25,761 nucleotides of DNA from Pseudomonadota bacterium (GTDB taxonomy: Bacteria > Pseudomonadota > Gammaproteobacteria > Pseudomonadales > Oleiphilaceae): the NCBI GenBank assembly GCA_023430625.1, contig JAEZAA010000187.1, forward strand, positions 1 through 25,761. Reading direction: 5' to 3'. This document shows positions 16,390 to 24,529 of this stretch, piece after piece (within the stretch, counting starts at the first letter, position 1; each line of letters starts with the position of its first letter). The notes beneath the pieces were generated by a model that was given only the letters and a program-made list of their open reading frames with translations, did no database searches and had not been told where the DNA came from. The position numbers and the translations under genes were made by a program.

Positions 16390-16418
16390 TGTGCCAGCCC
16401 ATCCGATGGGCCAGCACA
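16390..16418. promoter_or_regulatory. Palindromic hairpin in the leader of the NlpC/P60 gene
   Basis: TGTGC (16390-16394) pairs with GCACA (16414-16418), and GCCCAT (16397-16402) with ATGGGC (16406-16411), around a CCG loop and a CA/CA internal bulge. This gives an 11-pair interrupted stem whose end is 47 bases before the chosen start. The symmetry also suits a dimeric protein binding site. The rest of the 292-base divergent gap (16174-16465) shows nothing I can name. Confidence 0.4.
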
Positions 16419-16465
16419 TCGGGATGCCGGGCGGACGGCTTCTTTTCAATTCTTTGGTCGACTGT

Positions 16466-17104
16466 ATGGAACGCTCGCGCCTTCTCTCGCTGCTTGCCAT
16501 TGTGCTCCTGTTCCAGGGTTGCGCCACAGCGGTTCCGCGTCAGGAAAAATCCTGGGTGGTCGAGACCGAGCGTCCGTCGGCGGCGGAAACCGGATCCTGG
16601 TATTCGCCGCTCTCCTGGTTCGAGGCCGAGTCCGGCGAGGAAGACTTGGCGGCGGGCGATGACTTCGCGCTCGACTCCGCAACCCTGCCGGACGACGCGT
16701 CTGACGCCTTCGACATCAAGAGCCTGCTGTATTCCCAGCTACGGGAGTGGCGCTCGGTGCGCTATAAACTGGGTGGGATGTCCAAGCGCGGGGTGGATTG
16801 CTCCGCCTATGTCTATCTGACCTACCGCGACAAGTTGGGCATCAAGCTGCCCCGGGTGGTGCGTGACCAGTCCGGCGCGGGACGCACCATCACCCAGGCC
16901 GAACTGGCACCGGGCGATCTGGTGTTTTTCCAGATCGACCGACGTACGCGCCATGTGGGCATCTACCTGGAAGACCGCAAGTTCATGCACGCCTCCCTCA
17001 GTAAGGGCGTCACCGTTTCCAGCCTGGATAACCGCTATTGGTCCAAACGCTACTGGAAGGCGGTGCGGGTGCCGGAAGCGCTGCTGGCCATGCGCTCCAA
17101 CTAA
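16466..17104 (+). CDS. NlpC/P60 family lipoprotein (probable peptidoglycan endopeptidase)
   Basis: This 212-residue lipoprotein probably cleaves peptide cross-links or stem peptides in peptidoglycan, like NlpC/MepS. A lipoprotein signal ends in the lipobox LFQGC (Cys19). An acidic, low-complexity linker (about 30-80) would span the periplasm. The NlpC/P60 domain (about 85-205) has the catalytic Cys112 in RGVDCSAYVYL, His163 in RHVGIYL and a third polar position His175 in FMHAS. The ATG at 16466 places the signal peptide at the very N-terminus. Further in-frame starts at 16391 (GTG) and 16424 would add an unlikely extension, although no strong ribosome-binding site precedes 16466. It diverges from rnb. 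Confidence 0.87.
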   Translation: MERSRLLSLLAIVLLFQGCATAVPRQEKSWVVETERPSAAETGSWYSPLSWFEAESGEEDLAAGDDFALDSATLPDDASDAFDIKSLLYSQLREWRSVRYKLGGMSKRGVDCSAYVYLTYRDKLGIKLPRVVRDQSGAGRTITQAELAPGDLVFFQIDRRTRHVGIYLEDRKFMHASLSKGVTVSSLDNRYWSKRYWKAVRVPEALLAMRSN

Positions 17105-17153
17105 CGGGGCTGGGCACGGGCCGGCAGCGTTTCGGAATTAATCTTCCTGATCT

Positions 17154-17798
17154 CTATTTGGAGACGGCCTGCTTTTTCGGCGCAGGCTTGGTCTTCGCGG
17201 TCGGTTTTTTCGCGGCGGGCTTTTTGGCCGCCGGCTTCTTGGCCTGTGTTTTCGCGGGCTGCGGCTTTGTTGCCTGTGGTGCGGGCTCCTCTTTCACCGG
17301 TTCTCCCGGTAACTGAAAACCCTCTTCGACGCGCTTGACCACAAACCGCAGCTGGGTATCCACATGGCGGTAGACCCAGGCAACCGGCGTGAGCTGGGTG
17401 ATTTCATAGGCATCGTAATAATAGGGATCGGTCGGGTCGGCGGCGCGGAAGTTGGAGCCCTGTTGCCAGCCTTTCATGATGGTGAAGTAGATCGGGCCGG
17501 ACACGCCCCAATTGCCCACTTCCACCTGTTGCAGATAAGTGGCATCCAGGTTGTAGTCGCGGATGGTGAGCTTGTAGGTGCCTTCCGCGTAGTTTTGCCG
17601 CAGCCAGCGCCGGGTTTGTCCCTCATTGGTGGTGGCTTCGCCATACCAGGTGCCGACCAGCATCTGGCGCCGGTTCTTTAGCTCTTCCTGGGCTGCGGGT
17701 TTCAGGCGGTCGACGGCACGGTTGGTCACCGGTGCCGAGGTACAGCCAGCCAACAGCAGACTGCAGAGGGTCAGGGCCCAGAATCCTTGGAATTTCAT
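17154..17798 (-). CDS. Lipoprotein with Lys/Ala/Pro-rich C-terminal tail, function unknown
   Basis: I do not recognise a named family. The 214-residue product has a lipobox LLAGC (Cys19), so it is a lipoprotein. Residues about 45-165 form a compact domain rich in Tyr, Trp and beta-type sequence (LVGTWYGEATTNEGQTRRWL, GNWGVSGPIYFTI, DAYEITQLTPVAWVYRHV), reminiscent of small lipocalin-like lipoproteins. The last 45 residues are low complexity, with repeated AKKPAAKK-type units, strongly basic and like histone H1-type tails. The start at 17798 was chosen for the signal peptide and the AGGAG site eight bases upstream; an open frame continues upstream but without coding features. It converges with the NlpC/P60 gene. 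Confidence 0.72.
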   Translation of the reverse strand: MKFQGFWALTLCSLLLAGCTSAPVTNRAVDRLKPAAQEELKNRRQMLVGTWYGEATTNEGQTRRWLRQNYAEGTYKLTIRDYNLDATYLQQVEVGNWGVSGPIYFTIMKGWQQGSNFRAADPTDPYYYDAYEITQLTPVAWVYRHVDTQLRFVVKRVEEGFQLPGEPVKEEPAPQATKPQPAKTQAKKPAAKKPAAKKPTAKTKPAPKKQAVSK

Positions 17799-17937
17799 TG
17801 CGCATACTCCTACTTCGAGTCTGGTCGGGCTCGGCCAGGAGCCCGGATTAAGCTGGGACGTGGGAAATTCGACGAACGCCACGGAGTGGGGCGCCATGAT
17901 AATGGAAACGGAGGGAATCTGCTGTGCGCTGGGTCTA

Positions 17938-17974
17938 GCCCTCTCCCATGGGACAAGCGACCATGGGAGAGGGC
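17938..17974. repeat. REP-like hairpin downstream of the asmA-like gene
   Basis: A perfect 14-bp stem pairs GCCCTCTCCCATGG (17938-17951) with CCATGGGAGAGGGC (17961-17974) around a 9-base loop. The CCCTCTCCC core is shared with the element at 4997-5125, so it appears to be a single half of the same repeat family. It lies 32 bases after the asmA-like stop codon and may help end that transcript. Confidence 0.7.
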
Positions 17975-18005
17975 GGCAGGGCGTGGTTAGCGTTTAAACA
18001 ACGTA

Positions 18006-20369
18006 TTAACGCTTGAACAACTTCTCCAAGCCCTTTTGCAGTTTTTCGTCCACTTTCTTCTGCACTTCTTCGCGCTTCTCTTGCACCTTGGTGTCGATCT
18101 TCTCTTGCACCTGGGCCGTAATGGCGTTCTTGAGGTCGACGGAGCCCAGTTTCGGATCGGTCAGGGTGCCGCCCAGCTTGATGGGGATCTGTTGGCCCGC
18201 CAGGCGGCTCAGCAGGTCGTTCTTGCTTTTGAAGCTCTCCGGCACGGTGATCTTGAGGAGTGTATCCAGCTCCTGGGTGAACAGGTTGAAGCCGCCATCC
18301 GCACTGAGGGCCACATCGCCCAGCTTACTGTTCATCTCCCGCCAGTTCAGGCTGCCGCCGTCGATCTGGAATTTCGCCAGGAAATTCTTGAGCTCGGTCT
18401 CGGCCTTGGTTTCCTGGGCGGGTTTGCCGGATAGCGCGGCCAGGTTGTTGCGCAGGGAGCTGAGGATGCTGACCCCGTTGAAGGCACCGTCATTGATTCG
18501 CAGCTCGCCGCCGCCCTGCAGGCTGCGCTGGATCTGGTCGAGGCTCAGGCCGGTCAGGTTCAGGTTGAGGTCCAGGCTGCCGGTACCTTCCAGCGGGGCC
18601 TGGGACATGATCGAATTCAACAGGGTGCCGACGTTGACCGTCTGTACCGCCGTGTGGACCTGCGTCTTGGGTTCGGGACCGGTGGTATCCACCCGCACCG
18701 TGGTGGACTGGCGCCCGCCATAGAGCGAGGCGACCAGCGGGTCGACGGTCAGAATCTGGTCGCGGGCGACCACATTGAGCTGAATATCGGTGATCTTGGC
18801 GCCTTTGACCTGCACCTGACCGACTTTGATGTTGCCATCCAGATTGATCTGATCCATCCAGGCAAAGGGATCGGCAGCCGGCTCCTGACTTGCGGTTGTG
18901 GGCGTTTTGCTGGCCGGCGGTGCCTTCTTGTCACTGCCCTTACTGCCTTCCGGCGCGCTGGTTTCCGCAGCGGCCGGCGGCAGGTAACGGTCGAGATTGA
19001 TCTTGTCCAGGGCGAGCTTAAAGCCAAGGTCGGTCTTCTCACCCAATCCGGCCTGGGCGGTCCCCGTGAGGTTGCTCTCGTCCAGCACCACTTTGAGCTT
19101 GGACAGGCTGGCCAGTTTCGGCGTGGCGTTGAACTGGGTGCTGAGTGACAAGGATTGCAGCGCGGTTTCGTCGCTCATGGCAGGAAGTTCGACGCCCAGA
19201 CGCTGCAGCAAAGGCTTGGGCGCAAACTGCGCGACATTCAAGGTGCCCTGCAGTTGCGGGTCGTCCAGGATCTGCTTGCCCGTCACCGTGGCATTGAGCT
19301 TGATCCCAAGCGCGTTGGCCACCACTGCCGGCAGGCTCAGAGTCTGCTGTTTCAGGTCCAGGGTCACCGGCGTTTGCAGGCTGATCTCAGCCTTGCCGCC
19401 AGGCAGATCCTTGCCTGTGACCAATGCATCCAGGGTCACCGCCTGGCTGGAAAAGGTCTGGGTTTCCAGGTTGCCCTGCAGGGCCAGGCTCAGCTCGCCC
19501 TCGGCGTTCATGGTTTTATTGAGGCCCGGCACCTGGAACTTCAGCGTGGTTTGCTGCAGGTTCAGGGTTTGTTCCTGCAGATACAGGCGACCGCTGCTGC
19601 TCAGGTCCGCCTTGGCCAGTTCCGCCGGGATGGCCTCGCCCTTGGCTTCCAGGCGCAGGATCAGGTCTTGCCACTCGACCCAGCTGAAGTCCTCGGCGCT
19701 GGCGACACGCGTCTGCAGGTTGAGGGTGGCGTCCACTTGGGGGTTCTGGTTGGCAACCGCCAGTTGCAGCTGAATGTCGGTAGGCTTGCCGGGCTCAATA
19801 GGGCCGGTGATCAGGGTCAGGGGCGCGATGCGCACCGATTGCTGGTTCTGTTCGTCATGCCATTCGATCTGGGCATCGGTCAGGCGAACGCCTTCAATGG
19901 CGATCTGCAGGGGTTGGCTTTCCTCGGCCGGTTGCTCCGGTGTGGGTTCGGGCTCGGTCTTGCTCTTCTGGATCAGGTCGTCCCAGTTGGTGGTGCCGTC
20001 AGCCTTGCGTGCCAGGTAGATTTCCGGGGCTTCCAGTACCAGTTCGGAAACCCCGAGATTGCCTTTCAGCAGGGGCAGCAGGGCCACGCCCACCGAGACC
20101 TGCTTGATCGAGGCCATGGGTTTGTCGTCGAATCCGGGAGCGTTGCTGAGCTGGGTTTGACCCAGTTCGATCCCCAGTACGGGGTAGAGCGACCAGCCAA
20201 GATCGCCCTCGATGCGCAGGGTGCGACCGGTCTGTTGCTGGACGGCCTGTTCGATCTGCGGCTTAAACCGGTTCAAGTCGACCAGTAAAACCACCAGCAC
20301 CACGGCGATGATAAGCAGGACGACCAGTCCAAGCAGGCCGCCCAGCGCAAGTTTGATTCCCCGATTCAT
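18006..20369 (-). CDS. AsmA family protein
   Basis: This 787-residue protein is anchored by one N-terminal membrane helix (about residues 7-30, LGGLLGLVVLLIIAVVLVVL), with the remainder in the periplasm. The opening VDLNRFKPQIEQAVQQQTGRTLRIEGDLGWSLYPVLGIELG is the AsmA signature. A long beta-rich repeat region follows, interrupted by Pro/Glu and Ala/Thr/Lys linkers near 140-150 and 470-500. The AsmA_2-type C-terminal region (GTGSLDLNLNLTGLSL, LRINDGAFNGVSI) precedes a charged coiled tail. AsmA-like proteins are thought to bridge inner and outer membranes and move phospholipid; that role is from the family. AGGAG precedes the ATG. The gene is 78 bases after the copper operon, so read-through is possible but it is probably a separate unit. 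Confidence 0.88.
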   Translation of the reverse strand: MNRGIKLALGGLLGLVVLLIIAVVLVVLLVDLNRFKPQIEQAVQQQTGRTLRIEGDLGWSLYPVLGIELGQTQLSNAPGFDDKPMASIKQVSVGVALLPLLKGNLGVSELVLEAPEIYLARKADGTTNWDDLIQKSKTEPEPTPEQPAEESQPLQIAIEGVRLTDAQIEWHDEQNQQSVRIAPLTLITGPIEPGKPTDIQLQLAVANQNPQVDATLNLQTRVASAEDFSWVEWQDLILRLEAKGEAIPAELAKADLSSSGRLYLQEQTLNLQQTTLKFQVPGLNKTMNAEGELSLALQGNLETQTFSSQAVTLDALVTGKDLPGGKAEISLQTPVTLDLKQQTLSLPAVVANALGIKLNATVTGKQILDDPQLQGTLNVAQFAPKPLLQRLGVELPAMSDETALQSLSLSTQFNATPKLASLSKLKVVLDESNLTGTAQAGLGEKTDLGFKLALDKINLDRYLPPAAAETSAPEGSKGSDKKAPPASKTPTTASQEPAADPFAWMDQINLDGNIKVGQVQVKGAKITDIQLNVVARDQILTVDPLVASLYGGRQSTTVRVDTTGPEPKTQVHTAVQTVNVGTLLNSIMSQAPLEGTGSLDLNLNLTGLSLDQIQRSLQGGGELRINDGAFNGVSILSSLRNNLAALSGKPAQETKAETELKNFLAKFQIDGGSLNWREMNSKLGDVALSADGGFNLFTQELDTLLKITVPESFKSKNDLLSRLAGQQIPIKLGGTLTDPKLGSVDLKNAITAQVQEKIDTKVQEKREEVQKKVDEKLQKGLEKLFKR

Positions 20370-20447
20370 GGCACTCCTAGTGCATTTCTTCTCAGTGTTA
20401 TGGCTGTGGCAGTCCTCTGCCGTTGGTCAGACCGGAACCGTCCGGGA

Positions 20448-20927
20448 TCATTGATGATGGCTGAACCGTTCGGTTTGTCCCTGCTCGCGAAACAGAACTA
20501 CATCATAGGGATCATTGGGCCGGCCTGCCACTTCCATGCCCGGGGAGCCAATGGGCATGCCGGGTACCGCGAGACCCTTGGCGTCGGGCTTTTCCTGCAG
20601 CAGGCGGCGAATGTCACTGGCCGGCACATGGCCCTCGATGGCATAGCCGCCGACAAAGGCGGTATGACAGGAGGCCAATGCCGGGGTGAGACCTGCCTTC
20701 TCCTTGATGGGGTTCAGGTTCTGAACGTCATGGACCATCACTTTGAAGCCGTTCTCTTCCATATGCTTCACCCAATCGCCGCAGCAGCCACAGGTGGGTG
20801 ATTTATAGACAGTGACTTCCTCGGCCTGGGCCTGTTGCGCCGTCAGCGGCAGAAAGGTGTAGGCGGCACCGGCGCCGATGGCGAGAGCGGCGGACAGGAC
20901 CAGGGACTTCAGTAGGTTGCGCTTCAT
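20448..20927 (-). CDS. Periplasmic DUF411 copper-associated protein
   Basis: This 159-residue exported protein has a signal peptide ending near AQA-EE (residue 35). The DUF411 domain has a thioredoxin-like beginning with KSPTCGCCGDW (Cys46, Cys48, Cys49). Further likely metal ligands lie in SCHTAFVGGYAIEGHVPA, and a Met/Gly segment PGMPIGSPGMEV follows. DUF411 proteins are regularly found in copper and mixed-metal resistance loci and are thought to bind Cu in the periplasm. GGAG lies eight bases before the ATG. It is the last gene of the merR-copA-cupredoxin operon, 31 bases after the cupredoxin gene. Confidence 0.87.
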   Translation of the reverse strand: MKRNLLKSLVLSAALAIGAGAAYTFLPLTAQQAQAEEVTVYKSPTCGCCGDWVKHMEENGFKVMVHDVQNLNPIKEKAGLTPALASCHTAFVGGYAIEGHVPASDIRRLLQEKPDAKGLAVPGMPIGSPGMEVAGRPNDPYDVVLFREQGQTERFSHHQ

Positions 20928-20958
20928 TCAGCGTACTCCGGGCAATAGTTGCGGCAGC

Positions 20959-21318
20959 CTAGCGGGCAATGAGCTCACCCCGATACATCCGCATCTGGCA
21001 GGTGAAGGCGTAGTGGCCGGGCTTGGCGGGTTTGACCACCAGATCCCGGGTTTTGTTCAGCGGCAGTTCCGCGCTGAGATCAAGGTCGTCGATCAGCACC
21101 ATCTCCGCGCAGGGGCTGGGATCCCGGCGCCGGAAGCGCAGGGTGGTGGCCTGACCCGCTGGAATCTCGATGCGAGCCGGCGTGTAGACGCCCTCATCCA
21201 CCAAAATCTCCACCAGGCCCTGGCGGGCCTGGGCCGCCTGCTTGGGCTGCCATAGCCAGAACCACCAGACGATCAGCGCCATCAGTGCAAGGCCGATAAA
21301 ATTGATCAGGATGGCCAT
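20959..21318 (-). CDS. Membrane-anchored cupredoxin-domain protein
   Basis: This 119-residue protein has one N-terminal hydrophobic anchor (AILINFIGLALMALIVWWFW), leaving a small cupredoxin-like domain outside (about 35-119). The domain shows EILVDEGVYTPARIEIPAGQATTLRFRRRDPSPCAEM (read in parts) and ends PGHYAFTCQMRMYRGEL, where Cys107, Met109 and Met111 could bind copper. Cys70 in SPCAEM is another candidate. The classic paired His ligands of blue copper proteins are reduced to His102. ATG at 21318 has a perfect AGGAGG site and begins one base after the copA stop, so it is surely co-translated with copA. It probably receives or buffers exported Cu. Confidence 0.82.
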   Translation of the reverse strand: MAILINFIGLALMALIVWWFWLWQPKQAAQARQGLVEILVDEGVYTPARIEIPAGQATTLRFRRRDPSPCAEMVLIDDLDLSAELPLNKTRDLVVKPAKPGHYAFTCQMRMYRGELIAR

Positions 21319-21319
21319 G

Positions 21320-23905
21320 TCACACCTCCTGCGTTTGGCTGGGTTTGAACAGGCGGAGCCGGTTGGCATTGGTCACCACCGTCACCGAGGACAAGGACAT
21401 GGCGGCTCCCGCGAACATGGGGTTCATCAGGATGCCGGCCACCGGATACAGCAGCCCCGCCGCCAGCGGAATGCCCAGCACGTTATAGATAAAGGCGCCG
21501 AACAGGTTCTGCTTGATGTTGCGCAGGGTGGCTGCCGACACCTCGATGGCATCGGCCACCCCGTGCAGCGAACCGCGCATCAGGGTGATGTCGGCGCTCT
21601 CGATGGCCACGTCGGTCCCGGTGCCAATGGCGAAGCCCACATGGGCCTCGGCCAGGGCCGGGGCGTCGTTGATGCCGTCGCCCACCATGCCGACCCGATG
21701 GCCGCGCTCCTGCAGCTCGCGCACGATGCGCGCCTTGTCGGCGGGCAACACCTCTGCTCGCACCTCGTCCACGCCCACCTGGCGGGCGATGGCCTGGGCC
21801 GAGGCCTGGACATCGCCGGTCAGCATCATGATCCGCAGACCCCGCCGGTGCAGGCGCTTGATGGCGGCGGCGGAGTCGGGCTTGATGGGGTCGGCCACCG
21901 CGATCAGTCCCACGAGCACCCCGTTCTCCACAAGATACAGCGGAGTACTGGCTTGTTTGGCCAAGCGGTCCGCCACCGCATCCAGCGGACCGGTATCGAT
22001 GCCCTGAGACTTCAGCCAGCGGCGGTTGCCGAGTTTCAGTAGGCGGCCGTCCACCTGTCCCTGCACGCCATGGCCGGACAGGGTCTCGAAATCCCGCGTC
22101 TCGATCAACGTCAGGTTACGTGCCTGCGCCGTGGTGAGGATGGCGTGGGCCAGCGGGTGCTCGGAACCCCGCTCCAGGCTTGCGGCCAGCCGCAGCACTT
22201 CGTCTTCCGAGCGCCCCGCCAACGGGTGAATCTCGGTCACCGACGGCTTGCCCTGGGTGATGGTACCGGTCTTGTCCAGCACCAGCACATCCAACTGGCT
22301 GGCTTGTTGCAAGGCCTCGCCCTGGCGAATCAAGACACCCACTTCGGCCGCCTTGCCCACGCCCACCATCACCGACATGGGCGTGGCCAGGCCCAGGGCG
22401 CAGGGGCAGGCGATGATTAGAACCGTAGTGGCCGCCACCAGCATAAAGGACGCCTGTGGTGCCGGGCCGACGTTGTACCAGACCAGTGCCGCCGCCACCG
22501 CAATCAACATCACGGTCGGCACGAAGATGGCGGACACCCGGTCGGCCAGCCGCCCAATGGCGGGCTTGGTGTTCTGGGCGCGCTTCACCAGTTGGATGAT
22601 TTGGGCCAAGGCCGTGTCCTTGCCGACGCGAACCGCTTCGTACACTAAGGAGCCGCTCTGGTTGAGGGTGCCGGCCGCCACCTCGTCGCCGATTTCCTTG
22701 CGCACCGGCACCGGCTCGCCGGTCAGCATGGATTCGTCCAGCAGGCTGTGGCCTTCCACCACCCGGCCGTCCACGGCGATCTTCTCGCCGGGCCGCACAC
22801 GCAGGCGGTCGCCCAGGCGCACGCGCTCGATGGGCAGGTCGATTTCCTGGCCATCGCGGATCACCCGCGCGGTTTTCGCCTGCAGATCCAGCAGGCGCTG
22901 AATCGCCGCCGAAGTGCGTCCGCGGGCCCGAATCTCCAGCGCCTGGCCCAGGTTGATCAGACCGATGATGATGGCGGAAGCCTCGAAGTAGACATGGCGC
23001 GCGGCCATCGGCACTGCCTCGGGCCAGACTGAGATGAACATGGAGTAGAGCCAGGCGGAACCAGTGCCCAGGGCGATCAGGGTATCCATGTTGGCGCTGT
23101 GGGCGCGGAGGGATTTCCAGGCGCCGGTGAAGAAATGGCCGCCCGCGCGGTACATGACGAACAGCGTGACAACGCCGACGCCGAGCCAGGCCAACTGGCT
23201 CCCGCCGCTGTGTACCATCATGTCGCCGCCTAGCACGCCCCACAGCATCAGGGGGATACCGAGCCCCAAGGCCAGCCACATCTTGCGCAGCAGATTGCGG
23301 TAATGGGCCTGTTCCGCCGCTTCCTTCTCGGCCCGCGCCTGGACTTCGTCCTCGATCACTGAGGCGCCGTAGCCAGCGGCCGTGACTGCCTGGACCAGGG
23401 CATCCGGCTCGACCGGTCCCACCACCTCGGCGGTGCGGTCGGCAAAGTTCATGTTGGCCTCGATTACCCCCGGCACTTGGCGCAACGCTCCTTCGATCCG
23501 GCGTACACAAGCGGCGCAGGTGGCACCGGTAATGGCCAGATTCACCAGAGGCGCATCAGCGGCGGTTGCCACTGCTGGCTCTGTCTCATGGCTCATGGGT
23601 TCACGGGTGTCGGTGGGGCTGGCGGCTGGCGCTTCGCCCACAGCCGGTGCTGGCTTCGGCGCCTCAGGCGCCACCGACGCGAGCAATTCGGCGCCATAGC
23701 CGTTGGCGCGGATTGCCTCCAGCATGGCCTCGGGCTCGGCCGTCCCTTCGACCTTGACCTGCTGGTCGGCCAGATTCACGGTGATGCGGCTAACGCCCGG
23801 TACCTCTTCCAGCGACAGCCGGATCTTGCGGGCACAGCCGCCGCAGGTCGCGCCGCTGATGCCAATGGTGGTCAGGGTTTCGGAAATTGCGGCCTGCTCA
23901 TTCAT
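21320..23905 (-). CDS. copA: Copper-exporting P1B-type ATPase CopA
   Basis: This 861-residue ATPase pumps Cu+ from cytoplasm to periplasm. Two N-terminal heavy-metal-binding domains carry CGGC (21-24) and CAAC (130-133), joined by an Ala/Pro/Glu linker (about 76-118). Eight membrane helices hold the CPC motif (500-502). The phosphorylation site is DKTGT (Asp544), followed by SEHPLAHA, the nucleotide-domain motif, and GDGINDAPAL. The last helices show YNVLGIP and MSLSSV, typical of Cu+ pumps and not Zn/Cd pumps. The start overlaps the merR stop by eight bases, giving translational coupling. The gene lies in the operon merR-copA-cupredoxin-DUF411, which is expected to be induced by copper. Confidence 0.95.
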   Translation of the reverse strand: MNEQAAISETLTTIGISGATCGGCARKIRLSLEEVPGVSRITVNLADQQVKVEGTAEPEAMLEAIRANGYGAELLASVAPEAPKPAPAVGEAPAASPTDTREPMSHETEPAVATAADAPLVNLAITGATCAACVRRIEGALRQVPGVIEANMNFADRTAEVVGPVEPDALVQAVTAAGYGASVIEDEVQARAEKEAAEQAHYRNLLRKMWLALGLGIPLMLWGVLGGDMMVHSGGSQLAWLGVGVVTLFVMYRAGGHFFTGAWKSLRAHSANMDTLIALGTGSAWLYSMFISVWPEAVPMAARHVYFEASAIIIGLINLGQALEIRARGRTSAAIQRLLDLQAKTARVIRDGQEIDLPIERVRLGDRLRVRPGEKIAVDGRVVEGHSLLDESMLTGEPVPVRKEIGDEVAAGTLNQSGSLVYEAVRVGKDTALAQIIQLVKRAQNTKPAIGRLADRVSAIFVPTVMLIAVAAALVWYNVGPAPQASFMLVAATTVLIIACPCALGLATPMSVMVGVGKAAEVGVLIRQGEALQQASQLDVLVLDKTGTITQGKPSVTEIHPLAGRSEDEVLRLAASLERGSEHPLAHAILTTAQARNLTLIETRDFETLSGHGVQGQVDGRLLKLGNRRWLKSQGIDTGPLDAVADRLAKQASTPLYLVENGVLVGLIAVADPIKPDSAAAIKRLHRRGLRIMMLTGDVQASAQAIARQVGVDEVRAEVLPADKARIVRELQERGHRVGMVGDGINDAPALAEAHVGFAIGTGTDVAIESADITLMRGSLHGVADAIEVSAATLRNIKQNLFGAFIYNVLGIPLAAGLLYPVAGILMNPMFAGAAMSLSSVTVVTNANRLRLFKPSQTQEV

Positions 23906-24365
23906 GACGGCTGTCTCCGCAGCAGCCGGGCACCGGCTCGACCTGGTTCCAGTGTTCGATCAGGCGGCACAGGGTTTGCCCGTCCGGACTGCCATCCGGC
24001 ATGTGCTGCCAGGCATGCATGGCATCGGTCATGCGGTCGCGCAGTTGGGTCAGCTCCGCAATCTGCTGCTCCACCAGCGCCAGCTTGCGGGAGAACAGGT
24101 CCCGCACTAGGGGGCAGGGGGACTGGTCTTCGTCGGCCTCGGCCAGAATGTCGCTGATCTCTTTCAGGGTAAAACCGAGCTGGCGGGCTTTTTTGGCGAA
24201 GGTCAGGCGCTGCAGATCGCGCGCCTGGTACAACTGGTAGCCGTTATCGGGGTCGCGGGCGGGCGTCAGCAGCCCCTGACGGGTATAGAAGCGCACGGTG
24301 TCCGGGGTTACCCCGGCCCGCTTGGCCAATTCACTCACTTTCAACATGGCGCTCACTTTCAACAT
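23898..24365 (-). CDS. MerR-family metal-responsive regulator of the copper operon
   Basis: This 155-residue activator should bind the 20-bp-spaced promoter upstream of its own operon and turn it on in response to metal. The winged HTH covers residues about 10-80 (VSELAKRAGVTPDTVRFYTRQG, RLTFAKKARQLGFTLKEI). The dimerisation helix begins at SPCPLVRDL. Cysteines are at 84, 133, 148 and 149; the CueR pattern of two Cys seven residues apart in a C-terminal loop is not present, and the end is instead PVPGCCGDSRHE. Copper specificity is therefore inferred from the adjacent copA rather than from its own ligands. Two ATG starts 18 bases apart result from a small tandem duplication; the first (24365) has the better AGGA site. 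Confidence 0.88.
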   Translation of the reverse strand: MLKVSAMLKVSELAKRAGVTPDTVRFYTRQGLLTPARDPDNGYQLYQARDLQRLTFAKKARQLGFTLKEISDILAEADEDQSPCPLVRDLFSRKLALVEQQIAELTQLRDRMTDAMHAWQHMPDGSPDGQTLCRLIEHWNQVEPVPGCCGDSRHE

Positions 24366-24368
24366 GGC
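24334..24368. repeat. Tandem 18-bp duplication at the start of the merR gene
   Basis: A 17-base sequence (CTCACTTTCAACATGGC on the plus strand) occurs at 24334-24350 and again at 24352-24368. On the coding strand this doubles ATG TTG AAA GTG AG and gives the N-terminus MLKVSA-MLKVSE. The duplication is in frame and supplies two alternative start codons. Confidence 0.9.
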
Positions 24369-24419
24369 ACAGGTCCTAATGGGACGATGGGGCGAGCATC
24401 GTAGGATTCATTGTGCACT

Positions 24420-24451
24420 AGTCTAAAACCTGTGAGTATGACCCAGGTCAA
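24420..24451 (-). promoter_or_regulatory. MerR-type promoter and operator of the copper operon
   Basis: Read on the minus strand, a -35 TTGACC (24446-24451) and a -10 TAGACT (24420-24425) are 20 bases apart. This over-long spacer is the hallmark of MerR-activated promoters. The spacer contains a dyad at 24428-24448, with ACCTGGGT and TCACAGGT arms around CATAC; the outer ACCTG/CAGGT match exactly. The merR start is about 55 bases downstream. The layout implies that the regulator activates itself together with copA. Confidence 0.85.
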
Positions 24452-24529
24452 GAGTTGCGGTGATCTGGATGAAGATAGGCCCGCCGGAGCATACGGCAAG
24501 GACAGCGAGAGGAGATGGTGAAGGCCGTC

